This document shows positions 15,301 to 23,150 of a stretch of DNA of 40,373 bases, in pieces. Location of the stretch: IMG/VR virus record IMGVR_UViG_3300035689_000034, positions 1 to 40,373 of that record. The stretch is one strand, 5' to 3'. This DNA is from a virus. Each line of letters opens with the position of its first letter. Position 1 is the stretch's first letter. A program made the position numbers and the translations under genes. A model generated the notes under the pieces. That model saw nothing but the letters and a program-made list of their open reading frames with translations. It ran no database searches and was not told where the DNA came from.

Positions 15301-17215
15301 ACCATTGAGCAGTTCCAGTACTGATAGACGGATTATTTATAGTTGGAACAATGGAAAGAATACGCGCTTTTGGATGCGTGATAACTCCTGTAGTTAGTGG
15401 TAGTGGCTGAAGACAGTGTTCATAGAAATAATCATTAGGGACAGTAGTACTAACAAATCTAGCAGCATTGGTCACGCGCAAACCCTTAACACCAACACTA
15501 CGCTTGGAAGATGCAATAGAAGATACCCAAGGAGTATATAGACTTCCAAAACTTAGCTCTAACTTGTCAGTTTCTTGATACAAAGTGCCAGAATATGCAA
15601 CTGTCTTAACATTTACCCCATTGATATAAAAATACAAGTTATTTTCTGACCTAGCCACTGCAATGTGTGTGTTAGGCTCGGCAAATGGAGAAGCAATAGC
15701 CGTTGTACTAGTTGTTATGTTGGAAGTAATGCTTGAATTGTGGTAAAAAACGATATCTGAGCTTGGTAAGAAATAGTTTGCAGTTGGCAGGGTAGGGTTA
15801 ACTCTGTTGTTTGTCTCAGACCCGAAACTACGCCAAGTTGTACCATCCTCACTAACACTAAAACTCAGATAAGGTGCAGTTCTTGCAAAACTACCTTGAC
15901 CAGCAAAATCGGCATAAAAGTTGAAATCGATACTAGCAACCAGCTTACCGTTGGATGTTAGTTTGAACAGATTAACCTTTTCAACCCCTTCAGTATTTGA
16001 TAGATTGCTTGCCAACCAATTTTCTAACGTTTTAGCCGAGGTAATTGGCGCACCATTCTCAAACAATCCTAAATAAAGTTCTAAAGTCCATTCAGAAGTA
16101 GAAAGATTGTCCGCTACTTGCTCAGACACATAGACAGTATTTCCATCAAGTTCTAAGAATCCTGTATTGAGGTTTGGGGTATCTTTTCGCAGTTCAGGAC
16201 TAGCTAGGCGTTTTAAGTTGGAGGCGTAGTTGTATGCATCAAATTGGAGAGGGAAGTTAAAGAGAGTGTCAGCATAACTGGGGTCAATACGGTTTGCTAC
16301 TGTATTTTTTGGAAATGGTAAAGCAGCAGAGTAAAAAGTTGAAGGATATCGTGCAATTCCTTTGGTAATGCGGAAATTACTGATTCCACCGCTAAAGCTA
16401 CTATCAATTAAATTATCTTGCTCTGAACTGAAGAAATCGTTATGAAAAGGGCTAGCACCTAAAAATAGCCTAAAATTTTTGGTGTCTTGATTATTGGAGG
16501 CAGAAAAAGAGAGATTCTTTGTAAAACTGACGCTGTTTGTTTGTGTAAAATTTAAGAAGCATCTTAAAGTATTTCCTGTTCTTTGAATTGCAACAGAGTA
16601 AAATTGGTTTGGCAATAAGGCAGCCTCATTGACTTTTATATTATCTCCTTTTGCGGAAAAATACAAATCGTTATTAACAAGAAATAGTCCGTAGCCACCA
16701 TTAAATTGTAAAGTGGGTGGGACAGCAGGAGTAGCACCATTCCACTGCAAGCAGCTATTTACAGAAAAGATAGTTTGTATTGGTACTATATTGTCAGTAA
16801 AAAAGGATAGCTCTATTGTGAAGTCGTTTGTATCAAGACTAAAACCATCTTCCCAACCACTAAGTTGCACATCTGCATAAGTAGGATTAACAAATGATAC
16901 ATTTTGACCTATATTAAGCTCTGCGGCGCGATTGATTCGGTTAAGGTAGTTTGGTATATAAAGGCAAGAAGTTACGCCAGCAAGACTTGGTATGTCGCTT
17001 GTAGGGTAGTTTATTGCAGATTCGGTGTTTGTGCCAATGTAATTTTTAACGTGGCGTTGGTAGCGTGAGTAATCGCGGCTGAAAGGTAGACCTCGACTGT
17101 TATCATTGGAGTTGCCTGAAATGAGCAAAATAACATCGTTGAAATATACGTCCTCAACCACAGAGTTCGTGGCATCGGCACTTGCTAGGTATTTTTTGTA
17201 CTGTTTTCCTTCCAT
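12293..17215 (-). CDS. Giant multi-LamG tail / receptor-binding protein
   Basis: A 1640-residue protein contains at least four LamG/concanavalin-like domains, each marked by an opening (F/W)TIEL or YCIEFY strand and a closing strand such as ISNFRITKGIARY, VKGLRVTNAARF, LSNVRLTVGKALY or IQSFRITYGAQRY. Approximate spans are 85-305, 345-610, 870-1080 and 1330-1640. Ig-like or cadherin-like beta segments lie between (for example 640-860 and 1090-1300). The fourth LamG carries fibronectin-type inserts (FDISWSDVEGATDYIVDVS; AEKGFVAEWQKKIGAVGY). Such proteins bind surface glycans. The protein starts 7 bases after the stop of the 166-residue gene, and its C-terminus overlaps a homing endonuclease. 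Confidence 0.72.
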   Translation of the reverse strand: MEGKQYKKYLASADATNSVVEDVYFNDVILLISGNSNDNSRGLPFSRDYSRYQRHVKNYIGTNTESAINYPTSDIPSLAGVTSCLYIPNYLNRINRAAELNIGQNVSFVNPTYADVQLSGWEDGFSLDTNDFTIELSFFTDNIVPIQTIFSVNSCLQWNGATPAVPPTLQFNGGYGLFLVNNDLYFSAKGDNIKVNEAALLPNQFYSVAIQRTGNTLRCFLNFTQTNSVSFTKNLSFSASNNQDTKNFRLFLGASPFHNDFFSSEQDNLIDSSFSGGISNFRITKGIARYPSTFYSAALPFPKNTVANRIDPSYADTLFNFPLQFDAYNYASNLKRLASPELRKDTPNLNTGFLELDGNTVYVSEQVADNLSTSEWTLELYLGLFENGAPITSAKTLENWLASNLSNTEGVEKVNLFKLTSNGKLVASIDFNFYADFAGQGSFARTAPYLSFSVSEDGTTWRSFGSETNNRVNPTLPTANYFLPSSDIVFYHNSSITSNITTSTTAIASPFAEPNTHIAVARSENNLYFYINGVNVKTVAYSGTLYQETDKLELSFGSLYTPWVSSIASSKRSVGVKGLRVTNAARFVSTTVPNDYFYEHCLQPLPLTTGVITHPKARILSIVPTINNPSISTGTAQWYVYVAQAVDNLVLADFSLTQIEGVSGASLVSLVKNNELEYVVTAATGTGNGKLGLNFVDRRTVRYKGVPTLISNYTGELSFQGQFYVINKNAPIPTITSGSSPYINETFTCTLTWNAAIETFDSTKVGVSNGVLSNLILIDEIKQTYQFNVTPEKQGVVYVQALEGAGITDGDISSSKSNLLARVYAESFPILQLPLDLSTTFYDVSPNAYQLDEIIPNNTLFSPTVFPIGTSSSLAVVPQLEQSGLTYENFEAIGQGSSLVMNGDWTIEFHYRGNTFSPQNTTHLFSVEKAGTGFAILAVNGNIQIVRSIDQATNLFSTIVLRESDIFSGATPIYPAYENGAYTLQQKFPHFAITKKGNIYRFYRNGVRIGLVQSSTIINISSGTLKVGYYENRVTQAPYFLSNVRLTVGKALYTAYQHDVPLIPYSTVTNILDVSELLDYISIVSDNNVPNKAVNGNTLSLTFNSIIELTNLPVVTILGKTATVTNTQYNTYVATLLVNETIDQQVYFNIVIHDEPSLPNKNFTSTTNGTSVFIENSPFTIVLSTTQPNDNSYKLYATATLNKDAPAFGLDALTLTNCIVGGLTKTSNNNVFNFEVQANASGDFSLAVLANSVNSAIGTPNQASNVLTRTAVVPAYLPDPYYNNLLLFIQATTTGTIIDESLHDCVLAINNVSVVADTYPTGLLKSMKFDGQGSSIVANLSQPISANQDYCIEFYIYLPSLTTFSLSAPVASPASSVTPTSFDISWSDVEGATDYIVDVSQTSDFSTKLDGFDNKLVGDVNSVLVATNSAIESPIVEPNRVKAEKGFVAEWQKKIGAVGYRVYSSLSSTFNTSIQAVSGVFTRSNNISIGDVTNAIEYIPEPIVGDVTSSSSTYNSDSILQGILSSGATSPKIFAFNDEATLRCYKGQPNYTSPAIAEIEAKQWFHVALVNSATNKTTKLYIDGVLTDKLKNTNMDWTETLNIGYAITNFSGYIQSFRITYGAQRYQTNFEPPQLPLSKS

Positions 17216-17222
17216 TCAGGTA

Positions 17223-17723
17223 TTATAGCTTAGTAGCCATTCCCGAAAGTCTACTATAATATCTTTTCTTTTTCTCAAATATGCCGTTAGGATAAACCTC
17301 ATTCAATGGAATACCTTCTTCCATCATCCCACCATAACCTTTAAACGGGTCTGTTCTAAAACCGACATAACCAGAATCGGAAATAGCCTCATCTTTTACT
17401 TTACGAATATCACTCCAACCAGTCTTAGGGATTTCAGGTTCGCGCCGTTTACCATCATAAGTGTACGACTCAGCACCTAAAGGTTTTGTTAAAGGGTCTT
17501 TCCCAGCTTCAGATTGCCCGTACCATTTTTTATTTTGTCTTGCAATGCTTACTCTATTATCAAAAATCTCTTTGGTAGCTTCTGGACTTGTTGCAGTTTG
17601 TGCTAAATTACCGTAAGTATTGTTCGGTTGATACTTGCGTCTAGGGGCTTCACCAGCCTCGTATAGACGTTTTAATTGTTTATTAGCTTGTTTGACATAA
17701 CCAAAATTTGCAAAATGTTCCAT
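17223..17723 (-). CDS. Unknown virion-associated protein, HFANF family
   Basis: This 166-residue basic protein starts MEHFANFGYVKQANKQLKRL. Residues 117-142 contain SGYVGFRTDPFKGYGGMMEE followed by GIPLNE, nearly identical to residues 184-208 of the protein at 20521-21177, while the middle parts differ. It is the first gene of a two-gene unit with the giant LamG protein, suggesting a structural, assembly or adaptor role. AAGAAGG sits 8 bases before its ATG, inside a leader repeated upstream of the 21346 unit. I do not recognise the family. Confidence 0.6.
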   Translation of the reverse strand: MEHFANFGYVKQANKQLKRLYEAGEAPRRKYQPNNTYGNLAQTATSPEATKEIFDNRVSIARQNKKWYGQSEAGKDPLTKPLGAESYTYDGKRREPEIPKTGWSDIRKVKDEAISDSGYVGFRTDPFKGYGGMMEEGIPLNEVYPNGIFEKKKRYYSRLSGMATKL

Positions 17724-17726
17724 AAC

Positions 17727-17759
17727 TATACCTTCTTTTCTGCACCGAGCGTCAGCGAG
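17727..17759 (-). repeat. Repeated leader element, copy 1
   Basis: The 33 bases ending TGCAGAAAAGAAGGTATA (minus strand) are almost the same as those at 21355-21388; the outer half is CTCGCTGACGCTCG here and CTCGCTTACGCTCG there. Both copies lie directly upstream of the first gene of a receptor operon and include an AAGAAGG Shine-Dalgarno. The element is a candidate shared promoter, leader or regulatory site. Confidence 0.55.
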
Positions 17760-17860
17760 TCTTAGCCAGCGTCTGTTGTAGCAATTTTTCCACGTTTCTT
17801 AATTATACCAGCACTGTCCTTTACGGTTATAGTCTCATTTTAACACTAACAAGTAGCATT

Positions 17861-17926
17861 AGGAGTTTTACTCCTTTCTTAATATGCCAGCCGAGTCTTT
17901 TCGTGTAGAAAGTGCTGTGCTATAGT
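17861..17926 (+). promoter_or_regulatory. Promoter of the zinc-ribbon endonuclease, with upstream hairpin
   Basis: TGTGCTATAGT (17916-17926) is an extended -10 element identical to that at 27344-27354 and almost identical to 8581-8591. Upstream, AGGAGT-TTT-ACTCCT (17861-17875) forms a 6-base hairpin followed by TTCTT. It could terminate stray transcription or be part of the control region. The remainder of the 17760-17951 gap shows no gene I can support. Confidence 0.45.
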
Positions 17927-17951
17927 GATTAATAAACTTAAATTACTAGAA

Positions 17952-18908
17952 ATGGTTCAAAAATTAACTACAGAAAGATTTATAGAAAAGTCTAAGCAAA
18001 AACATAAAAATAAATATGATTATTCTTTAACTGAATACCAAAACGATAAGTCAAAAGTGAAAATAATTTGCCCTGAACACGGTATTTTTGAACAGGTGGC
18101 TGGTTATCATACTGGAGGAAGAGGCTGCCAAAAGTGCGGAATTTCACTTCAAACAAGCAAACGTACACTTAGCCATGAAGAATTTTTAAGTAGATTGGAA
18201 AATAAATTTCCAACACTACCGTATAAAATAATTTCTCGTTATGAGAATATGTTAAAACAAATGGTATTAGAAGATGAGTTAGGTCTTCACAAGATGGTTC
18301 CAACAAGAATTTTAGAAGGTACTCCATTAACTTTTAACAGTGCAATGGATAAAACTGACTACTTTATAAGGAAAGCAAAAAAAGTACATGGAGATACTTA
18401 CAATTATGATAAATCAATATATAAATCAAACAAAGAAAAATTAACAATAGGGTGTAAATTACACGGAGAATTTTTGCAAATCCCACAAAGCCATTTAAAA
18501 GGGTGCGGGTGTCCGATATGTGGAGATTACATTTCAGCAGATTCTTCTGTGGGCTGGAACGTAACAAGATGGTCAGAGGTTGCAATAAAATCCCCCAATT
18601 TTGAATCATTTAAATTGTATTTTGTAAAATTAGAACAAGGGCAAGAGTTATTCTATAAGATTGGCAGAACCTTTGCAAGTATAGACAAAAGAATGAAAGG
18701 TATCCCTTACCCTTATGAAATAATTTACGCAGCTCCTCACGAAGACCCCAGCATAGTATTTAATCTTGAAACTCATATTAAGCGTGTGCTTAAAAAATAT
18801 CGTTATAAACCATCTAAACCTTTTGGCGGTGATTGTGAATGTTTTTTACTTACCCCTGAAATAATATCATTTGTTATTAATGAAATTAAAAATTATTTGA
18901 TTAACTAA
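17952..18908 (+). CDS. Zinc-ribbon repeat protein with C-terminal T5orf172/GIY-YIG-like nuclease domain
   Basis: This 318-residue protein has two copies of the KYDYSLxxY...KVxIxCxxHGxFxQxxxxHxxGxGCxxC module (about 8-62 with C40, H43, H53, C59, C62; about 133-190 with C168, H171, H181, C187, C190). The C-terminal domain (about 219-318) has LYFVKL, YKIGRT and FNLETHIK with E273, the pattern of the GIY-YIG superfamily member T5orf172. This architecture is common in mobile endonucleases of large phages. The ATG at 17952 is preferred; a GTG at 17925 would add nine residues but overlaps the -10 element. The stop overlaps the convergent gene's stop as CTAA. Confidence 0.75.
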   Translation: MVQKLTTERFIEKSKQKHKNKYDYSLTEYQNDKSKVKIICPEHGIFEQVAGYHTGGRGCQKCGISLQTSKRTLSHEEFLSRLENKFPTLPYKIISRYENMLKQMVLEDELGLHKMVPTRILEGTPLTFNSAMDKTDYFIRKAKKVHGDTYNYDKSIYKSNKEKLTIGCKLHGEFLQIPQSHLKGCGCPICGDYISADSSVGWNVTRWSEVAIKSPNFESFKLYFVKLEQGQELFYKIGRTFASIDKRMKGIPYPYEIIYAAPHEDPSIVFNLETHIKRVLKKYRYKPSKPFGGDCECFLLTPEIISFVINEIKNYLIN

Positions 18909-20518
18909 CCTGCGTCTGTAGTTGCTATCTTGCCTCTTTTTTTCACTATCCCTAATGAATCCTTTCTCATAGAGAAAAGTATGATATCTGATTTACCATT
19001 TCCAGAAAGTACTGGAGTAGTGCCGCTAGGGAATAGGATACTGTTATCAAAAGCTATTGTCCCTGTTTTCTGTACTAATTCGATAATTACTGCTTTAGTC
19101 TGGTTATTAGCAAGAGTTGCACTAATATTGATATTGGTAACTGTATTACTTACATCAGTGTTTGGACAATTCAACACAATATAGTCGTAATCTTCATCAA
19201 GACTGTATGTGTAGTTTGTTGGTGAGTTAATAGTTCTTGTATCTGTTTTAATTTGGTCACCAAGCGCTGTTATGACCTCTGAACTTAGTTTCGCCAGTCC
19301 AACACTTCCATCTGGCAGTGCAGGGTCAAAAATCACCCACCTACCAGTTGTCGGGTTGGTATTAGGAATTAAAACTGTGTCGCCATTATCATCTTCAGTC
19401 GATGTTGCATCATATTTGTAAGGTCTATTGACTGATTCGACAATTCTGACCATCCCAGACTTATATTGCACTGAGTTGAGTGCTTTGAGTGCTGCAATAT
19501 TATCTACAGGAGCATCCCAGAACAGTAAGTCTTGTAGAAGTGCGTAATTGACCAGCTTTGGATAGATGTTGATGAAGCTTTGTGCCGAAACACCATCTAG
19601 AAGCTGTGATGTTGGTGTAACCTCAATAACTACTGCGGAGCCATCTGGAACACCCTTGTTGAGTGCGATATCGAGTGTTGGGTACTCTTGCACTACTCCG
19701 AGGTTATCAATGCCAGTGGTATCGAGGACAAACGAAGTGAGATTGATGTAACCAATGATTTTAACACCGAATACTAGCCTAATAGCTGGGTCAGAGCTAT
19801 ATTCACTTAAATTGATGCGTAAACCAGTGAGAGTGCCGCCAGTATCATTGACAATCCAATATTTGATAGGGACTGGTATTGAATTAATATTTTCGAGAGG
19901 TGCAACGAGTAATGTATCTTGGTCAGCGCTGATTACGTCAATTTCGGCTAACGAAGTGGTTTCGTAGAGGCTTGCTTCTCTTGTCTTAAACCACCTTCCC
20001 GCCGCATGGTTCAACACGGTAATATTATCGACTGGCTCGGCAGACCCCTGCAAAAATTCATAGCAGAAACCGTTTACTGATAACTGTACCCTGAAGCCTG
20101 TTAATAGACCTGTGAGGGCAGCTATGTCTGCGGGATTAGAATAGCTAGTGAGACTGTTTAAAGTGGCGTTAGCTGTGATTACTACGTCAGCAGGAGTGAT
20201 TGGGGTTATGTAGTCTGCGGCAAAATGATTGAACTTGTAGATAATGCGGCTTGTCGCATAGTCGTTGGTGGTTGATACAGAGATGAGAGTCTCTTTTATA
20301 TCTTCATAGCTGAGTGTGTTGAAGTTGTTTGCGCCAATTGTTACGCTGCCTGTACCAGATAGAACTACCGTAGCCACAGGCGATGGAGAAGTATATCCAG
20401 CACGGTTTCTACGAGTCAAAAAAAAGTAATATGTACCTGATACTACAGAACCAGATAAAGTAGATGTGGTGATTGTTGGTGCTAAAAGTGTGCGGCTGGC
20501 AGCGTAAGTCGTCTTCAT
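18905..20518 (-). CDS. Putative tail fibre / baseplate-type structural protein
   Basis: A 537-residue, beta-rich protein starts MKTTYAASRTLLAPTITTSTLSG. Its first 90 residues resemble fibronectin-like tail modules (SGTYYFFLTRRNRAGYTSPSP). Two phage-tail type motifs recur: HAAGRWFK near 170 and TTGRWVIFDP near 400, the first shared with the gene at 194. A segment PDGSVGLAKLSSEVI near 410 is the kind of collar found in tail fibres. It starts 2 bases after the 218-residue gene and belongs to the 21346-18905 unit. No enzymatic motif is visible. Confidence 0.6.
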   Translation of the reverse strand: MKTTYAASRTLLAPTITTSTLSGSVVSGTYYFFLTRRNRAGYTSPSPVATVVLSGTGSVTIGANNFNTLSYEDIKETLISVSTTNDYATSRIIYKFNHFAADYITPITPADVVITANATLNSLTSYSNPADIAALTGLLTGFRVQLSVNGFCYEFLQGSAEPVDNITVLNHAAGRWFKTREASLYETTSLAEIDVISADQDTLLVAPLENINSIPVPIKYWIVNDTGGTLTGLRINLSEYSSDPAIRLVFGVKIIGYINLTSFVLDTTGIDNLGVVQEYPTLDIALNKGVPDGSAVVIEVTPTSQLLDGVSAQSFINIYPKLVNYALLQDLLFWDAPVDNIAALKALNSVQYKSGMVRIVESVNRPYKYDATSTEDDNGDTVLIPNTNPTTGRWVIFDPALPDGSVGLAKLSSEVITALGDQIKTDTRTINSPTNYTYSLDEDYDYIVLNCPNTDVSNTVTNINISATLANNQTKAVIIELVQKTGTIAFDNSILFPSGTTPVLSGNGKSDIILFSMRKDSLGIVKKRGKIATTDAG

Positions 20519-20520
20519 AT

Positions 20521-21177
20521 TTAATAATTTCGGTTGATTACTTTTCTAGCTTCGTTTAGAGGTACTGGTTCCTCCATCATCCCACCATAACCTTTGAATG
20601 GGTCTTTTTGATATCCTACATAGCCAGAAACAGAAGCAGCCTTGTCATCAGTCGGTCTAATTTCCGAGTAGTTTGGAGAATTTGTTCTTACATTGTTGCT
20701 TACTAGAGGAGGTTTTGAGTCGTACCCTTTAGTTTCCCTTCTAGTTTGTCTACTTACTTCTAACGCAGATTTAGAGGGGTAGGGGTAATCATTCAAATAC
20801 CTATCTCCAGCGCCACTACCACCACCTAGTTCCCAGCGTTTTTTGAGTAATCTATTACCAGTTCCGCCACCACCAATTTCAGGTAAAGCAAATTTCTCAA
20901 GATATCCGTCAAGTTTTTTCTGATTGTACTGTTTTACCAGTCTTGCTTTTTCTGGTGTGTTGGGTTCATAACGATTTAAAATGTCACCTTTAATTGGATT
21001 TCTTGGATTTAGGCTTTCTCTGCCGTACAATTCTTGTCTTGCATCGGGCAAGCTCATTGTCTCGCCAAAGGTTTTTTCAGCTTGGTTCACTTGAGCTATT
21101 TTCTTTTTTGCCCTGTTTGCTGTTCTGGTAACGCCAAAATCTGCCTCGAACGAACCAAAATTTGCGAAATGTTGCAT
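20521..21177 (-). CDS. Unknown virion-associated protein, HFANF family
   Basis: A 218-residue basic protein starts MQHFANFGSFEADFG and has a Gly-rich centre (EIGGGGTGNR; ELGGGSGAGDR). Residues 184-208 (SGYVGYQKDPFKGYGGMMEE then PVPLNE) match the C-terminal motif of the 166-residue protein at 17223-17723. Both proteins precede a receptor-type gene, so a paired role in attaching, folding or packaging that protein is a reasonable inference. The middle regions show no detectable similarity by eye, which implies domain shuffling around conserved ends. Confidence 0.6.
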   Translation of the reverse strand: MQHFANFGSFEADFGVTRTANRAKKKIAQVNQAEKTFGETMSLPDARQELYGRESLNPRNPIKGDILNRYEPNTPEKARLVKQYNQKKLDGYLEKFALPEIGGGGTGNRLLKKRWELGGGSGAGDRYLNDYPYPSKSALEVSRQTRRETKGYDSKPPLVSNNVRTNSPNYSEIRPTDDKAASVSGYVGYQKDPFKGYGGMMEEPVPLNEARKVINRNY

Positions 21178-21181
21178 AGCC

Positions 21182-21346
21182 TTATTTAAGAATGTTGTTT
21201 GATGTTACTGGTGTAGATACAGGAAACGTAAATGTCTCTGTCCCTTGAGTAAGTTTCACAGTATTCGCTTCCTGCACAATACGGGGGACAACATTTTGAA
21301 ATCCTTGCTTGATGTCAGCTAATGCTTGTGAGTAGTCTTGAGTCAT
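21182..21346 (-). CDS. Small unknown protein, 54 residues
   Basis: The frame starts MTQDYSQALADIKQGFQNVV and ends FPVSTPVTSNNILK. It begins with a helix and continues with a beta-prone, Thr-rich tail. It is the first gene of the unit leading to the fibre-type protein at 18905, and its stop lies 4 bases before the ATG of the HFANF gene. An AAGAAGG from the repeated leader lies 12 bases upstream, a slightly long spacing. The function is unknown. Confidence 0.55.
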   Translation of the reverse strand: MTQDYSQALADIKQGFQNVVPRIVQEANTVKLTQGTETFTFPVSTPVTSNNILK

Positions 21347-21354
21347 TTATCTAT

Positions 21355-21388
21355 TATACCTTCTTTTCTGCATACGAGCGTAAGCGAG
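21355..21388 (-). repeat. Repeated leader element, copy 2
   Basis: This second copy of the leader at 17727-17759 has the same TGCAGAAAAGAAGGTATA core, and its CTCGCTTACGCTCG half differs by one base plus a one-base length change. It sits upstream of the 21346 unit. The TATAAT string it runs into (minus strand, just downstream of the core) could also be read as a -10 box. Confidence 0.55.
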
Positions 21389-21441
21389 AAACTACGTCAG
21401 TGGTATGTGTTATCATAACAAGTAAACATATACCAAACAAT

Positions 21442-21726
21442 ATGCCCTACCCAATCTCGAAATTTGTTGAAGCAGCCGAAGCATTGCGCGAAAATTATCC
21501 TGATGGCGAACTTATTACCATCACTTCGGACGAAACATCGCTCACAGTCAGCCGTACAGAGACAGTAGAAAATAATGCTGCTGTTTATGAATATGGTAGC
21601 TACATCAAGCTCACTCCCCCTACAGAAAACTATGAAGGTACTGTGGAAGAGTACGCTGAGAATTTGCTCGACCAGCTTTACGGTTTTGGTGACGATGACT
21701 ACGATGAGGGCGAGGACGACGAGTAA
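21442..21726 (+). CDS. Small acidic protein of unknown function
   Basis: This 94-residue protein starts MPYPISKFVEAAEALRENYP and ends in a very acidic tail (GDDDYDEGEDDE). The ATG at 21442 is chosen over far-upstream non-ATG starts because those extend into the leader of the divergent operon. The acidic end is reminiscent of DNA mimic or nucleic-acid-displacing proteins, but that is only a compositional resemblance. It is followed by a good terminator. Confidence 0.55.
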   Translation: MPYPISKFVEAAEALRENYPDGELITITSDETSLTVSRTETVENNAAVYEYGSYIKLTPPTENYEGTVEEYAENLLDQLYGFGDDDYDEGEDDE

Positions 21727-21764
21727 TCGCTAGTTTGTATGCTCGAAACTGCGTAAGCTGTGTG

Positions 21765-21797
21765 ACCTCTAGTTGTAAGGACTGGAGGTTTCTTGTT
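21765..21797 (+). terminator. Rho-independent terminator after the acidic gene
   Basis: ACCTCTAGT (21765-21773) pairs with ACTGGAGGT (21781-21789) as a 9-base stem with one G-T pair and a 7-base loop, followed by TTCTTGTT. It lies 39 bases after the stop at 21726. The T-run is interrupted, so strength is uncertain. Confidence 0.55.
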
Positions 21798-21920
21798 ACT
21801 CAGTCGCCGCAGGGCTATTAAATCTTCCCGAATAATAATAACAATAATATAGGAATGTTAAATTTATGGTCTAGAATCTATACCCAGTGTCAAAACTGTC
21901 CAAAAAATGTATAAGGATTG

Positions 21921-21947
21921 TATAATGAAATTGTAGTAGTGTATAAT
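21921..21947 (+). promoter_or_regulatory. Tandem -10 elements upstream of the 21973 gene
   Basis: TATAAT occurs at 21921-21926 and again at 21942-21947, each preceded by TG. The second is 25 bases before the ATG at 21973. No clear -35 is seen. The rest of the 21727-21972 interval holds the terminator and no gene I can support. Confidence 0.5.
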
Positions 21948-21972
21948 GAGTCTAGTCTAAAATAATTTATAC

Positions 21973-22608
21973 ATGAACAAACTTAGCAAAGCTCACACCA
22001 GAAAACCACCAGACTTTGATATGGCAGCTTCAGTAATCAAGGAATCGACCTCCCTGACTATATCTCAAGGCAAAGAAGTAGCTATGCTTTATCAACCAGT
22101 ACTCATGGACTTAATACAGTCTGTGGAGCGTCTAAACCGCACACTAGAGAATGGTCAGAGGCTTTCTGCACCAAATATTGCTAGGTACTTTCTAGTAAAC
22201 CCGCACCTTCTTGAAGATTTCACTATTTTTGAAGATGTTGAAAAAGACGATGTACAAATTCTGTATAAAGGCTCAAGCTCAAAACTAGAAATCCGAAAAG
22301 CGTATAACAATCTGACTGCTGAGTTGATGAAAGTGTTCGGTTGTAAGGATATTTCATTCAAAACCATGAGCGAGGCTATCTTAAAAGAGTATGACTGGAG
22401 AACTTCGGGTGTATCTGACTCTATAGATATTTCTGTACTGGATGTTGCCTATAAGTTCAACAAGTTGTTTACAGTCAGCGATATTAGAAAATTACTCCCA
22501 AGCCTCAAACTAACTACTTCAGAGGTCGAGTCAATCCTGCTTAACAATGGATACAACCTAAAGACCTACAAATCTAGTCGTATGAGATATTTTCAAAAAC
22601 CAGAATAA
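21973..22608 (+). CDS. Unknown, possibly regulatory, protein
   Basis: A 211-residue, mixed-charge helical protein starts MNKLSKAHTRKPPDFDMAAS. The C-terminal part (FTVSDIRKLLPSLKLTTSEVESILLNNGYNLKTYKSSRMRYF, about 165-208) has the layout of a winged helix or small helix-turn-helix domain, a suggestion only. It heads a plus-strand group of three small genes (21973-23150) driven by tandem -10 elements, which separates it from the structural genes and hints at an early role. Confidence 0.5.
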   Translation: MNKLSKAHTRKPPDFDMAASVIKESTSLTISQGKEVAMLYQPVLMDLIQSVERLNRTLENGQRLSAPNIARYFLVNPHLLEDFTIFEDVEKDDVQILYKGSSSKLEIRKAYNNLTAELMKVFGCKDISFKTMSEAILKEYDWRTSGVSDSIDISVLDVAYKFNKLFTVSDIRKLLPSLKLTTSEVESILLNNGYNLKTYKSSRMRYFQKPE

Positions 22609-22612
22609 AAAC

Positions 22613-22927
22613 ATGAGCAGATATTATCCCGTACTATCAGAATGCACTCTCGAAGATTGTGGCGCATACGAGCGTTTTCAAGTAAACCATGTGCAAGTTT
22701 GGCATCGCTACCCCAACGGCGGAAACATTATCTGGATTGCAGTGTTTGAGAACCTTGATGACTTCGATGAACACGTTATGGCAAGCTTTGGTAACTACCA
22801 TCACTGGTACAGCATCAAAGATGGGCTTTGGTATACAAATCAGGCTTATATGCGAAAAGGTCTAAAACCAAGTGTGGAAGAATGGTATCAAGACTATCTA
22901 CAATATAAACAAAACAATGACAACTAA
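22613..22927 (+). CDS. Unknown protein, 104 residues
   Basis: The frame starts MSRYYPVLSECTLEDCGAYE 4 bases after the previous stop. It is rich in Trp, Tyr and His (VWHRYPNGGNIIWIAVF; NYHHWYSIKDGLWYTN), suggesting a compact globular domain. No known family is evident to me. Its end overlaps the start of the next gene (ATG at 22917) by 11 bases, so the group looks translationally coupled. Confidence 0.55.
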   Translation: MSRYYPVLSECTLEDCGAYERFQVNHVQVWHRYPNGGNIIWIAVFENLDDFDEHVMASFGNYHHWYSIKDGLWYTNQAYMRKGLKPSVEEWYQDYLQYKQNNDN

Positions 22928-23150
22928 ACAACCTGAATTTTTACGCATTGAAGGTGAAGACGGCTATCTAGCCTACGTTCACGACAAACATCACAACTTA
23001 ACCAAAGAAGGTGTTACAACTATTCTTCGAGAGGGTGGTTACAATGGTGATTTTGAGATTGTCAGTAAACCTGAACTACAGTCCAGACCCGTTACTTGTT
23101 GTCCAGCGCCCAATATTGGCAGGAAAATTACTCAGGTCTACACCTATTGA
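22917..23150 (+). CDS. Unknown protein, 77 residues, overlapping the hub gene
   Basis: The frame starts MTTKQPEFLRIEGEDGYLAY, overlapping the previous gene, and ends 75 bases inside the convergent gene at 23076-25760. The first 50 residues look like a normal small protein; the last 25 or so (SRPVTCCPAPNIGRKITQ) are read from the antisense of the neighbour and may be a neutral extension. No function is recognisable. Confidence 0.5.
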   Translation: MTTKQPEFLRIEGEDGYLAYVHDKHHNLTKEGVTTILREGGYNGDFEIVSKPELQSRPVTCCPAPNIGRKITQVYTY

